DNA of 35,800 bases from Candidatus Hodarchaeota archaeon (lineage in GTDB: Archaea; Asgardarchaeota; Heimdallarchaeia; Hodarchaeales; YT1-039): the NCBI GenBank assembly GCA_016840025.1, contig JAEOTF010000280.1, positions 1 through 35,800 on the forward strand. Direction: 5' to 3'. A program made the translations under genes and the position numbers. A model generated the notes under the pieces. It had not been told where the DNA came from and searched no databases. It saw nothing but the letters and a program-made list of their open reading frames with translations. Below are positions 24,804 to 32,966 of this stretch, in pieces; position 1 is the stretch's first letter, and each line of letters starts with the position of its first letter.

Positions 24804-25526
24804 AAATAAGAAGTTTAAAGGTATTAAATAGTCCAACTTAATAGTTCATTATAGAAAATATATAACTGGGATTCCTAGTTTTTTTCATTTTTTTCTAAAT
24901 GGATTCATATTTGCTTATTAAATTAAAAAGAAAATTACAAATTTGTTTTAATTTTGATTTTTGTTTTCCTTATTTCATCAAATAGCGTGGAATATGTTAT
25001 ATTAAACTGAAACGTCAACTGATAGATTTTCCTCTCACCTCTTGTATTTTCTAACTGGGAATTCCTAGAAACTAAACTTAATATGAACGATTCTGAAGTA
25101 TCTAACTGCTTTGTTTTCTTCTTTATTTCTTAAACGGATGTATAATTGCCTGTTTGGTTTAAATTGAAAATCAAAAATGGTTTTAATTTTAATTTTAGTT
25201 TTCCTTATTTCGCAAAACGAGCTAGGATCTCTTTGCATTATAGAGAACTTAAGTTGATATATTTTTTAAGTATTAAATATGGTTCATCAAATTTTTGTTA
25301 TCCAAAATCTAGCTTAATCTGCTATTTTTATTTAAAATTGAAATTAAACAAATTTAATAGCGAAATCCTTAAAAAGGAAGATAATTCAACGATTGATTTG
25401 TCAGTTATAGTATTCTCTATTGCTACTCTAGGGTTTATTAGGAAAGAGAAGAAAGAGATGGATAGAAGATGATCTAGTGTATACTAGGCTGAAGAATGAA
25501 AGTGTATAATCATTGGAGGAAAAATA
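24804..25526. other. Gene-poor, AT-rich region with diverged direct repeats
   Basis: About 720 bases without a convincing gene. A plus-strand open frame at 25146-25472 gives an aromatic, low-complexity product and overlaps the repeat, so I do not call it. The region holds two related copies of a segment that begins with an AACTGGGA(A)TTCCTAG box. It probably contains remnants of a mobile or repeated element, plus the promoter of the small protein at 25527. Confidence 0.5.
24863..25216 (+). repeat. Diverged direct repeat pair
   Basis: TAACTGGGATTCCTAG (24863-24878) recurs as TAACTGGGAATTCCTAG (25052-25068). Further on, the block at 24945-24982 (TTTTAATTTTGATTTT... TTTTCCTTATTTC) recurs at 25180-25216. 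Spacing differs (189 and 235 bases), so the copies carry indels. Both would encode similar Phe/Lys-rich frames, the first with an in-frame stop. Confidence 0.45.
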
Positions 25527-25667
25527 TTGGCAATAAATGGAAATTTAAAACGTACAACTGAAGAAGACCTTAATCAACCTAAAAGACAGGTAAAATATGA
25601 TAACAACATCCTTATCGTCAACATTAACGTGAATATAAATATAATAATTCCTCAGTCTGAGGACTAG
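25527..25667 (+). CDS. 46-residue small protein
   Basis: TTG 25527 is preceded by GGAGGA (25515-25520) at ideal spacing. The product is a charged N-terminal half (NLKRTTEEDLNQPKRQVKYD) followed by a strand-forming repeat of alternating polar and aliphatic residues (NNILIVNINVNINIII) and an acidic end (PQSED). It ends 70 bases before the next gene. No family is recognised; the alternating pattern suggests a beta-strand that could pair with a partner or with itself. Confidence 0.5.
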   Translation: MAINGNLKRTTEEDLNQPKRQVKYDNNILIVNINVNINIIIPQSED

Positions 25668-25737
25668 GATCGATACCAAAGCAGAATATCTAGGTAATTA
25701 AATTTTAAAGCAAAATCTCGCTTAAGAGGAATTTAAA

Positions 25738-27519
25738 ATGGAAAAAACCATAAATAATGAAACCATCTGTTATAAGAGCATTGTACAAGATTTAGAAGTA
25801 GAAATTCCTAAAAAAATGAAAGAATTAAATATTCCAGGATTAGCAATTGCCATTATCTCCAAAGATGAAGTAATCTGGACTAAGGGATTTGGTTATACAG
25901 ATAAATCTAAAAAACAAGAAGTAAATTCGGAAACACTGTCTAGTCTTCAATCAACTACTAAATCAGTTACTGCGATAGCATTTCTGCTTGCTGTTCAAAG
26001 AGGACTTGTGAAGCTAGATGACCCCATTCTAAAATACTACCCCGAATTTACGGTGAATAGTCGTTTTGGGGATGATCAGGTCAAAAAAATTACTTTTCGA
26101 CATCTTTTATCCCATTCTTCAGGTTTAGCAAGAGAGTCTAGGTTAGGTGGCGTCTTTGATAGTACGTCTTGCACTTGGGAAGAGCATATTCAAGCTATCT
26201 CGGGTAGCTGGTTAAAATTTCCTGTGGGAGAAGGCTTATCCTACTCAAACGCGGGAATGGATCTTGTAGCCTATCTGTTAGAGCGCATTACAGGTAAACC
26301 TTACCCCGAGTATCTACAAGAGGTACTGGGTGATCCTTTGGGAATAACATTCCGTTTCTATGTCAAAGATGTCTATGCTCACACTAATGCAGCACGGGGT
26401 CATTTAGTAGATTTTGAAGCAGCATTTACAGATGATCTTGGTCTTGGATGTGGGGTTTGTTATCTCTCAATCAAAGACCTCGCAACCTTTACTAGATTTC
26501 TTTTAGGATTAGGAAAATGGAATAGTAAACAAGTCTTGAACGCTGAATATGTAAAAACAATGGTCAATATAGATCAAGACGGTGGTTATGGGTTAGGCAC
26601 ATTTGAACTTAAAGACTATGGGACTTCAGCTAATTATCATCCTGGTGGGGGTTTTGGATTAGCTTGTATGATGTATTGGTCACTAGAGCATGATATTGGT
26701 GTTGTTGTTTTGATCAACAATGAATATGCTTTTGATTATCTTTATTCATTAGCACAAAAGGTTCATAAGTTTACTTTGAAAGCTAAAGGTATATCATCTA
26801 AAACTACCGATTTTCCTTATTCTGATGCACCAAAAATACGAGTTAATCCAGAATTATTTCATCAGTTAATTGGAACATATTGTAATACTTGGGGTAGTAA
26901 AGAAGTTACATTAACTGATTCAACCTTAAAACTAGATAATATTGAACTTTTACTAGTATTTAGTTCTAAAACATCTCTTGCATTTAAAGTCGAGAATGCA
27001 AAGGGTGTAATTTTCCAATTAGACAACCAAGAAAAACCTCTTATGAAATTCTATTCAATTAACCATGGGATACTTGATATGAATTATATTGGTCAAACAA
27101 GCGACCAGCAGGGACCGAATAGAGACGAGTGGAAGAAGTACATTGCGCTCTACAGGTTCAGCTTTTATGCTACCGAAGCATACTATCAAGCAATTAAAAT
27201 CGAAGACGGTTATCTCTGTGTGCTGGGTGAGGGGAAGCAACGATTATATGAACATGAAAATATTCCAAACCTGTTTTTCACCCTCAAAGGCGAAGCAATC
27301 TTATTTGAAGAAGACCATTTGTATAATGATAACACTAAAGGCGTAAAAATAGTTGATCCTGTTACAGAATTATCAGGATTAGCACAGGAAGATCCCAAAC
27401 ATCGATATTTGCAGGGGTGGATGTTAGACCAAGCAATAGACTACTTGAAACAACTTGATAGGACAGAAGAAGCAGAAAAAATCCAGCAATTAAAACAAGA
27501 CCTTGAAAAAAGTCAATAA
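25738..27519 (+). CDS. Cytoplasmic serine hydrolase, beta-lactamase family, with C-terminal extension
   Basis: 593 residues with no signal peptide, unlike the two surface homologues in this window. The beta-lactamase domain (about 15-345) has STTK with nucleophile S72, YSNAG as the Tyr motif, and HPGGGFG as the third (HxG) motif, so the active site is complete. Residues about 370-560 form a beta-rich C-terminal domain like those in DUF3471-type esterase/peptidase relatives, followed by a helical end (DQAIDYLKQLDRTEEAEKIQ). ATG 25738 follows GAGGAAT. Members hydrolyse esters or D-amino-acid peptides; which one cannot be told. Confidence 0.88.
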   Translation: MEKTINNETICYKSIVQDLEVEIPKKMKELNIPGLAIAIISKDEVIWTKGFGYTDKSKKQEVNSETLSSLQSTTKSVTAIAFLLAVQRGLVKLDDPILKYYPEFTVNSRFGDDQVKKITFRHLLSHSSGLARESRLGGVFDSTSCTWEEHIQAISGSWLKFPVGEGLSYSNAGMDLVAYLLERITGKPYPEYLQEVLGDPLGITFRFYVKDVYAHTNAARGHLVDFEAAFTDDLGLGCGVCYLSIKDLATFTRFLLGLGKWNSKQVLNAEYVKTMVNIDQDGGYGLGTFELKDYGTSANYHPGGGFGLACMMYWSLEHDIGVVVLINNEYAFDYLYSLAQKVHKFTLKAKGISSKTTDFPYSDAPKIRVNPELFHQLIGTYCNTWGSKEVTLTDSTLKLDNIELLLVFSSKTSLAFKVENAKGVIFQLDNQEKPLMKFYSINHGILDMNYIGQTSDQQGPNRDEWKKYIALYRFSFYATEAYYQAIKIEDGYLCVLGEGKQRLYEHENIPNLFFTLKGEAILFEEDHLYNDNTKGVKIVDPVTELSGLAQEDPKHRYLQGWMLDQAIDYLKQLDRTEEAEKIQQLKQDLEKSQ

Positions 27520-27638
27520 ATAGGTTATCTGAATCCGAAGTTATTAGTGGTAGCCCTTGTAAATCTAGATTCGTCAAATAAACCTTTTAGTTCATTACAT
27601 ATCTGAATTAGAAAAGTAATCAGGAGAAGACCACTCAA

Positions 27639-28475
27639 ATGTCAAATGCAGAACTGGAATTAGAATCTATCTCTCCTCACGTTGTTAAAAATGTATCAAT
27701 TTCTATGGCTCCTAATTTTGGAGGAATTGCACTCAAGAACTTTTTAGTAGCTGTAGATGGTGGAGTCTCTCATGCTTTAGCACATGAATTTAGAAAAAAG
27801 CTCGAAAATGTCTTTAATCTACCGGTTAAATATTTTATTTTAACTCACTTTCATTCCGATCACAGAAGAGGGGCAGTAGCATTCAAAGACTGTAAATTCG
27901 TTTGTAGTAAAAAGACTGTTGAAATTATGCCTAAAAGTTTTGATTTCACGCCTTATAATGTTGTAACTTTTGAAAATAAGCATATCCTTGAAGATCAGGA
28001 TTATCAGGTGGAGATTTATCATGTTGGGGGTCATACTGCTGGTTCTAGTTTTGTCTACTTTCCTCAAGATAGAATAGTATTTGCAGGTGATATTATCTTT
28101 GAGCAATATGTTCACATCACCTTTATGGGAGCGAAATGGAATTTCGACGACTGGATAGCTGCACTCGAATTAATGAATACATTAGCCATAGATAGAATTA
28201 TTCCGGGACATGGACCGATTCTCAGTAGTAAAAAAGAATTAAATAAACATCTTGAACTATATCACACCCTCAGATCAGTGGTGAAGGACGCAATCAAGGA
28301 AAATAAAAACGTCGGCACAATAGAACTCCCAAAATTGGAATACATTGAGGAAATTAAAAGAAAAATCTTAAATGCTCCTCCTAACTTGCAGAAGGAATAT
28401 AGTAAGGCGTTTGAAAAAGGGAAACAGCAAAATTTAGCAAAATTGTACAAATTTTACATGAAAAAAAAGGTTTGA
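27639..28475 (+). CDS. Metallo-beta-lactamase-fold hydrolase
   Basis: 278 residues. The metal-binding motif is complete: HFHSDH at 70-75, His in GGHTAGSS near 132, Asp in FAGDII, and the final His in IPGHGP. The helical C-terminal 80 residues lie outside the core. Quinoprotein-relay/SoxH-like and glyoxalase-II-like members share this pattern; the substrate is unknown. AGGAGA precedes ATG 27639. A short palindrome lies just after the stop. It follows the large serine hydrolase on the same strand at a 119-bp distance. Confidence 0.88.
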   Translation: MSNAELELESISPHVVKNVSISMAPNFGGIALKNFLVAVDGGVSHALAHEFRKKLENVFNLPVKYFILTHFHSDHRRGAVAFKDCKFVCSKKTVEIMPKSFDFTPYNVVTFENKHILEDQDYQVEIYHVGGHTAGSSFVYFPQDRIVFAGDIIFEQYVHITFMGAKWNFDDWIAALELMNTLAIDRIIPGHGPILSSKKELNKHLELYHTLRSVVKDAIKENKNVGTIELPKLEYIEEIKRKILNAPPNLQKEYSKAFEKGKQQNLAKLYKFYMKKKV

Positions 28476-28478
28476 CAA

Positions 28479-28493
28479 AGACTTCCTAAGTCT
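28479..28493 (+). terminator. Short hairpin after the metallo-hydrolase gene
   Basis: AGACTT-CCT-AAGTCT forms a perfect 6-bp stem three bases after the stop codon. The T-run after it is weak, so this is only a possible terminator or processing site. Confidence 0.3.
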
Positions 28494-28549
28494 AGGCCTT
28501 TAGTAAAACGCAACTTTAATTCTCTCCTAACATAAATTTTGTGCACATT

Positions 28550-28567
28550 TTACACCTAACTTGTATT
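28550..28567 (+). repeat. 18-bp motif, copy 2
   Basis: TTACACCTAACTTGTATT, identical to 23522-23539, lies 66 bases upstream of the start of a PEF-anchored secreted protein, followed by AGAGAGATATACA, which could serve as a TATA region. A shared regulatory site is possible; the orientation relative to the gene differs between copies. Confidence 0.6.
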
Positions 28568-28633
28568 AGAGAGATATACAATCATACTGAAGTTTTAAGA
28601 AGAAGATGATTATCCGTCCATTGAGGTCTTTTA

Positions 28634-29317
28634 TTGAAAAATACAAAATTTATTCTTGAATGTCTTATTATTTTATTGCTCTCTCTTCCTTTTGCTAGTG
28701 CTACTGATGCTAGTATCAATGGTGACGCCCCAGATCAGGGACATGGGATTGTTTGGCAATCTTCGGCTATATCGGATGTCTTTTATCCCACTGGTCAGTC
28801 TTTTACGCCATCTCAAGATAATATTAGTCGGATTGATCTTTGGTTGTTCAAAGAACCTGATTATAGTGAATTAGATGTTGATCTGTTATTGTGTAATGAT
28901 AGCTATACCCCAGTTAATGGTTCAACTCCCTCTCCTGCTAGTACAATAGCACATAAACCCATTTCTGCTAGTAGTCTTCCTATCTATATGGTGAATGAAG
29001 CTTGGGTTTCGGTGGTGTTTGATCCTGTAGTTGATGTCATTTCCGGAAATACTTACTGGATTGTTGTGCAGAGAGGTGGAGATTATAATACAACAGCTAC
29101 AATTATGTGGCGTGAGGCTCAAAGTGAGCCTGATGGTCCGTATCCAGACGGTCAGCGATCTGGTTTTCCTTCTTCCGTTGCTAATGCAGATATGTTCTTT
29201 AGAACATGGTTTGAAGATCCTTCTGTTCCCGAATTCTCCCAAATGGATCATATCTTTATAGTGGGGACATTAACTATTCCGTTTGTGATCTATGTAGTTT
29301 ATCGAAAACAACAGTGA
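28634..29317 (+). CDS. Secreted protein with PEF-type C-terminal anchor
   Basis: 227 residues from TTG 28634, with GAGGTC upstream. A signal peptide (about 5-23, ASA cleavage) is followed by a beta-rich domain of about 170 residues. It includes GQSFTP, RIDLWLFKEP and a GNTYWIVV strand, like carbohydrate-binding jelly-roll modules of bacterial and archaeal surface proteins; the match is only by pattern. The end is VPEFSQMDHIFIVGTLTIPF and a basic tail, a PEF-CTERM-like anchor also seen in the propeller protein. It is probably displayed on the cell surface. It has no enzyme motif. Confidence 0.75.
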   Translation: MKNTKFILECLIILLLSLPFASATDASINGDAPDQGHGIVWQSSAISDVFYPTGQSFTPSQDNISRIDLWLFKEPDYSELDVDLLLCNDSYTPVNGSTPSPASTIAHKPISASSLPIYMVNEAWVSVVFDPVVDVISGNTYWIVVQRGGDYNTTATIMWREAQSEPDGPYPDGQRSGFPSSVANADMFFRTWFEDPSVPEFSQMDHIFIVGTLTIPFVIYVVYRKQQ

Positions 29318-29361
29318 AAATAAGAACTTACCCACATTCAAAATCTTTTTCTTTATGCTAA

Positions 29362-30228
29362 TTAGTCCCGTAAGAATTGCAGTAATAATGGATTTACTTC
29401 TTCAGGATGTGTATAATGAGGCATATGACCGCTTTCTTTAATAGTGTGAAATTCTATTGAAGGGACTGCTGCACACACTTTTTGACTTGTAGGATAAGGA
29501 ATTGTCTTATCTTTTTCTCCCCAAAACAATTGCATTGATAGTTTATGTTTTTCAAGTCTTTCGTATGTCTTTCTAAGATTTGTGAAGGGTGTATTGAGTA
29601 CTGTTGAATGAATTGCTTGAAGAAATCCTTTGTACTTCATTTGTTCTGTAAATTTCTCTAAATATTCCTCAACTTTGTCATAATTATGGAAATCAGTCTT
29701 TTGTGAGTTGATTAGTCTGTTATGATTGAAAAACTTCAATATTAACTTATTCAGTCCAGGTATTTTTAATAACGAAAAAAGGAAATTTCTACCACTTGAA
29801 AATCCTATGGGATCAATTAATGAGACTTTCTTCACTAAATCAGGATATTTGTCTGCAAAAACAACACAGATTCCTCCACCCATAGAGAGACCAACAAGAC
29901 TGAATTTTTTTGGGGTCAATTTGAGTTTGTTGACCAATTCAAAGAGCTGTTGCATAAATAACTCAAAATTATATTTTATTGGAGGCCGATCAGAAAAACC
30001 ACGTCCGTATAAGTCATATCTTAAGACTCTAAACCCTTCTTGTACCAACATCCTGTAAGTATGATCCCATACAAATAACGGAGATGAGAAACCATGAACT
30101 AATACAATTACTTCCCCATCTACAGGGCCATCTAATTCATAATGCACCATCCCATCAGAAAGTTTAATGAATTCCCCAGAAAGCGTTTTTCTAGTTTCAT
30201 CATTTAATTCAAGAGATTCGTATTTCAT
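29362..30228 (-). CDS. Alpha/beta-hydrolase fold enzyme
   Basis: 288 residues. Features in order are the oxyanion-hole HGF (about 45), the nucleophile elbow GLSMGG with S115, the acid in WGEKDKTIPY, and the catalytic His in SGHMPHY. A cap of about 80 helical residues lies between strands 6 and 7. The triad is intact; esterase, lactonase or C-C hydrolase activity is possible. ATG 30228 is used. It is transcribed divergently from the second metallo-beta-lactamase-fold gene across 85 bases, so the two may share regulation. Confidence 0.9.
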   Translation of the reverse strand: MKYESLELNDETRKTLSGEFIKLSDGMVHYELDGPVDGEVIVLVHGFSSPLFVWDHTYRMLVQEGFRVLRYDLYGRGFSDRPPIKYNFELFMQQLFELVNKLKLTPKKFSLVGLSMGGGICVVFADKYPDLVKKVSLIDPIGFSSGRNFLFSLLKIPGLNKLILKFFNHNRLINSQKTDFHNYDKVEEYLEKFTEQMKYKGFLQAIHSTVLNTPFTNLRKTYERLEKHKLSMQLFWGEKDKTIPYPTSQKVCAAVPSIEFHTIKESGHMPHYTHPEEVNPLLLQFLRD

Positions 30229-30313
30229 TTCAGATTACCTCACAAGGCTACTAAACATGTACTCCTTGCGAACAAAGGCATTAATTTATGTCTAAGGAAC
30301 GACTTTATCACTC

Positions 30314-31147
30314 ATGAAATCAATTTTTAGTTTTGACCCTGTCCAAATTTTTCAATCTAGAAGCTCAATTTTCGGGTTCTACCCTACTTCTACCTTTAAT
30401 TATTACCTTGAAGGTGTCGCGATAGATACTAATATTCCTAAATTTAAAAAAGTTATTCTCCGCAAAATTAAGGAGCTAAAAGCTATTTTACTGACTCATG
30501 GGCATGCTGATCATGTAGGAAACGCAGCTGTTCTTGCTCAAAAGTTTAACTGTCCAGTATATGCCCATTTTTCCATGTTACGCTATTTATCTAGAAAGCC
30601 ACAAATGAATTTTGTATTTAGATACTATTATGGGCAAGTTAGTCCAGTAGATGCTCAACCAGTTCCTGATAGAATTGAAACAGAAAATTATGTATTGGAA
30701 ACAATTCCACTCGCTGGTCATACACCGGGTTCTGTAGGATATTTCGAGCCAACCGAAAAATGGTTTTTTGTAGGCGATGCTATTCCACTTCCCGAAAAGA
30801 AACGAGATTCTGCTATTAGCGAAAATATGTCTGACCTTATAGTTTTTTTGCGTAAAATCCGTGACATGGATGTTTCTCTACTATTTACAGGTCACTCAGG
30901 TGCCATCACCGAAATTAACTCATTAATATCTCCTAGGCTTGAATGGCTTGAATATTATTCTTCTAAAGTAACTGAATTAGCCAGAGAAGGGTATAACTCC
31001 GTACAAATTCGTCAAATCTTATTTGGAAGGGAAAAATTCTATACCCGTTTCACCGGTGGATTTTATAGCTGTCGTAATTCAATACTAAGCTTTCTTACAA
31101 ATAAGAGACCAATGGAACTTAGTTTGGAAGAACTTAAAGATCTATAG
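30314..31147 (+). CDS. Metallo-beta-lactamase-fold hydrolase
   Basis: 277 residues. HGHADH at 62-67, AGHTPGSVGYF, FVGDAIPLP and TGHSG give the complete set of metal ligands. The last 60 residues form a helical segment (LAREGYNSVQIRQILFGREK) typical of the C-terminal helical extension in LACTB2-like and related members. The substrate is not known. It is divergent from the alpha/beta hydrolase and convergent with the PadR gene. Confidence 0.88.
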   Translation: MKSIFSFDPVQIFQSRSSIFGFYPTSTFNYYLEGVAIDTNIPKFKKVILRKIKELKAILLTHGHADHVGNAAVLAQKFNCPVYAHFSMLRYLSRKPQMNFVFRYYYGQVSPVDAQPVPDRIETENYVLETIPLAGHTPGSVGYFEPTEKWFFVGDAIPLPEKKRDSAISENMSDLIVFLRKIRDMDVSLLFTGHSGAITEINSLISPRLEWLEYYSSKVTELAREGYNSVQIRQILFGREKFYTRFTGGFYSCRNSILSFLTNKRPMELSLEELKDL

Positions 31148-31218
31148 GGCAAAAGTAGTTGAGGATAGAGTGTATAAGTTCTGTTGTCATCTTGTTGTAC
31201 TTGTATTATCTGTTTAGA

Positions 31219-31241
31219 GGACGATTGGGAAACCCACGTCC
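31219..31241. terminator. Hairpin between convergent genes
   Basis: GGACG-AT-TGGG-AAA-CCCA-CGTCC folds into a nine-pair stem with a 2-base bulge. It lies between the 3' ends of the metallo-hydrolase (plus) and PadR (minus), so it may terminate both transcripts. Confidence 0.5.
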
Positions 31242-31272
31242 AAAGGAGATAGGTAATAATATTTTATGGATT

Positions 31273-31656
31273 TTATTTTGAATTTGTCATATATTCTTCA
31301 ATTATTTCTTCAAAAACTTGAAAAAAATAACGACCTGCTTCATCTCTTCCCTGTTTACCTGTTTCTGTTAGCCTATAAACTTTCAACCTTTTATCTTTCA
31401 TATCATTTATCTTTTGGATTAATTCTTTACGTTCTAATTCCTTGAGAGCGGGGTAAATTGTCCCAGGAGTAGGTTTACTACCTCTTCGTTTAGCAATTTC
31501 ATGGGCAAGCTCTTGTCCATTCATTGGTCTCTTGCCTAGTTCCCATAGTATCTGAAATGACAGAAAACCCCGCATATCACAGCAATCTGGCACATAAATC
31601 TTATTTGAATCATCTTCAGAAGCGCAGTCTTGTTTTGGCTCATTTTGAGATGGCAT
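31273..31656 (-). CDS. PadR-family transcriptional regulator with N-terminal Cys pair
   Basis: 127 residues. The winged helix-turn-helix is clear (GFLSFQILWELGKRPMNGQE, GTIYPALKELERKELI, KVYRLTETGKQ), followed by a C-terminal dimerisation helix. An N-terminal extension carries C11 and the adjacent pair C25-C26 (VPDCCDMRG) just before helix 1, which is not a usual PadR feature and could bind a thiophilic ligand or metal. The gene is divergent from two nitroreductases, an ArsM-like methyltransferase and a flavin-reductase-like gene. Three palindromes in the gap are probable operators, so it is likely autoregulated and represses the divergent operon. Confidence 0.9.
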   Translation of the reverse strand: MPSQNEPKQDCASEDDSNKIYVPDCCDMRGFLSFQILWELGKRPMNGQELAHEIAKRRGSKPTPGTIYPALKELERKELIQKINDMKDKRLKVYRLTETGKQGRDEAGRYFFQVFEEIIEEYMTNSK

Positions 31657-31662
31657 AATTAA

Positions 31663-31730
31663 TATTGGACACCCGATACTTTTAAAAGTGATTATTGGAT
31701 GTCCAATATAAAACTATTGGTTATCCAATA
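31663..31730. promoter_or_regulatory. Three operator-like palindromes in the PadR/nitroreductase gap
   Basis: The boxes are TATTGGACACCCGATA (31663-31678, imperfect), TATTGGATGTCCAATA (31693-31708, perfect 7+2+7) and TATTGGTTATCCAATA (31715-31730, 6+4+6). Their starts are 30 and 22 bases apart, roughly three and two helical turns. A TATAAAA at 31706-31712 lies between and within boxes 2 and 3, about 40 bases before the nitroreductase start, so bound repressor would block it. The first box is seven bases from the PadR start codon. Confidence 0.75.
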
Positions 31731-31748
31731 TAACAGTGATGATAGCAA

Positions 31749-32342
31749 ATGACTAACGAAATTGCAACATCCAGCATTAATTTGGAAATAACAGATGATT
31801 TTTTCCAAGTAATCCAAAAAAGACGAGCTATTAGAAAATACAAGCCGTATGATATTCCAGATGAAGATTTAAGGAAGATTCTTGACGCGTCACGGCTTGC
31901 ACCTTCTGCAAATAACAGCCAACCTTGGCGTTTCATAGTTGTAAAAGATCCAAAAACAAAGGAACTTCTTGCAGAACCGTCCACTCAACCTTTCATCGCT
32001 GATGCAAATGCTATAATTGTAGTACTGGGAGATCCTAGTGTCGTAAGTGCTTGTTGTGCACAATCACAGACATGGATTACACGTGATCCTATCATTGCTG
32101 CAGAACATCTAGTATTAGCAGCAACAGCATTGGGCTATGGGACTTGCTGGATTGCAAATTATAATTCCCGCCCAAAAGAGTGGGAAAACGAGGTTAAAAG
32201 AACATTGAAGATTCCTGAACATATCCATATTGTTGTTCTTGTGGCAATAGGAATTCCTGATGAAAATCCGTCACCGAGGCCGAGAAAAAGTCTTCAAGAA
32301 ATAAGTTTTACCGAAACATATGGAAATCCAGTAAAATATTAA
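31749..32342 (+). CDS. Nitroreductase-family flavoprotein, copy 1
   Basis: 197 residues. The FMN-binding nitroreductase pattern is present: KRRAIRKYKPYDIPD, the APSANNSQPWRF loop (FMN phosphate/isoalloxazine contact), and the dimer region HLVLAATALGYGTCW, ending with VAIGIPDENPSPRPR. These homodimeric enzymes reduce nitro groups, quinones or similar electron sinks using NAD(P)H; some reduce metal or flavin substrates. A CC pair in SACCAQ is unusual. AGTGATGA precedes ATG 31749. It is the first gene of the operon facing PadR and 21 bases from a close paralogue. Confidence 0.92.
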   Translation: MTNEIATSSINLEITDDFFQVIQKRRAIRKYKPYDIPDEDLRKILDASRLAPSANNSQPWRFIVVKDPKTKELLAEPSTQPFIADANAIIVVLGDPSVVSACCAQSQTWITRDPIIAAEHLVLAATALGYGTCWIANYNSRPKEWENEVKRTLKIPEHIHIVVLVAIGIPDENPSPRPRKSLQEISFTETYGNPVKY

Positions 32343-32362
32343 CACAATGGTGATGGTGAAGG

Positions 32363-32950
32363 ATGGCAAGTAACCACGCAAATCCCACTAATAATTTGGA
32401 CGTAGTGGAAGATTTTTTCCAAGTAATCCAAAATAGACGAAGTATTCGAAAATATAAGCCAGATAATATTCCAGATGCAGATTTGAAGAGAATGATCGAA
32501 GCTGCAAGACGTGCTCCCTCGGTGAGGAATTTCCAACCTTGGCGTTTTGTAATCGTAAGAGATTCAAAAATGAAAGAATTTCTCGCACAAAAGGCAGGAA
32601 ACCAGTCATTCATAGAAGAAGCTAATGTAGTCATCGTAGTGCTTGGATGTCGCGATCTCTCACGTTGTCCAGTCAGTCATGCACGCTACTACCTGCAAGA
32701 TCCCATGATTGCTACAGAACATTTAGTATTGGCAGCTACAGCAATGGGTTATGGAACTTGTTGGGTAAATTTTCTCGAAACACATGCCAGTGAGGTTTTC
32801 AACTCAGTAAAGAAGGCTTTGAATGTACCAGATGATGTCTATACTATTTGTTTTGTGACAATAGGAGTTCCTGCTGAAAATCCTTCTCCTCGACCAAGAA
32901 TGGACCTTAATGAAATTAGTTTTACAGAATTTTATGGCAATACATGGTAA
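32363..32950 (+). CDS. Nitroreductase-family flavoprotein, copy 2
   Basis: 195 residues, a tandem paralogue of the previous gene (shared VIQ-RRSIRKYKP, QPWRF, EHLVLAATA-GYGTCW and ENPSPRPR). Differences in the middle (LGCRDLSRCPVSHARYYLQD against the CC-containing segment of copy 1) suggest a different substrate pocket. GGTGATGGTGAAGG precedes ATG 32363. The two could form a heterodimer, but that is speculation. The next gene starts 16 bases after the stop. Confidence 0.92.
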   Translation: MASNHANPTNNLDVVEDFFQVIQNRRSIRKYKPDNIPDADLKRMIEAARRAPSVRNFQPWRFVIVRDSKMKEFLAQKAGNQSFIEEANVVIVVLGCRDLSRCPVSHARYYLQDPMIATEHLVLAATAMGYGTCWVNFLETHASEVFNSVKKALNVPDDVYTICFVTIGVPAENPSPRPRMDLNEISFTEFYGNTW

Positions 32951-32966
32951 ATATAGAGTGATTAAA

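Noticed and set aside
25146..25472. Plus-strand open frame of 108 residues
   Set aside because: Aromatic and Lys-rich low-complexity product that overlaps the diverged repeat; no ribosome-binding site or family pattern.
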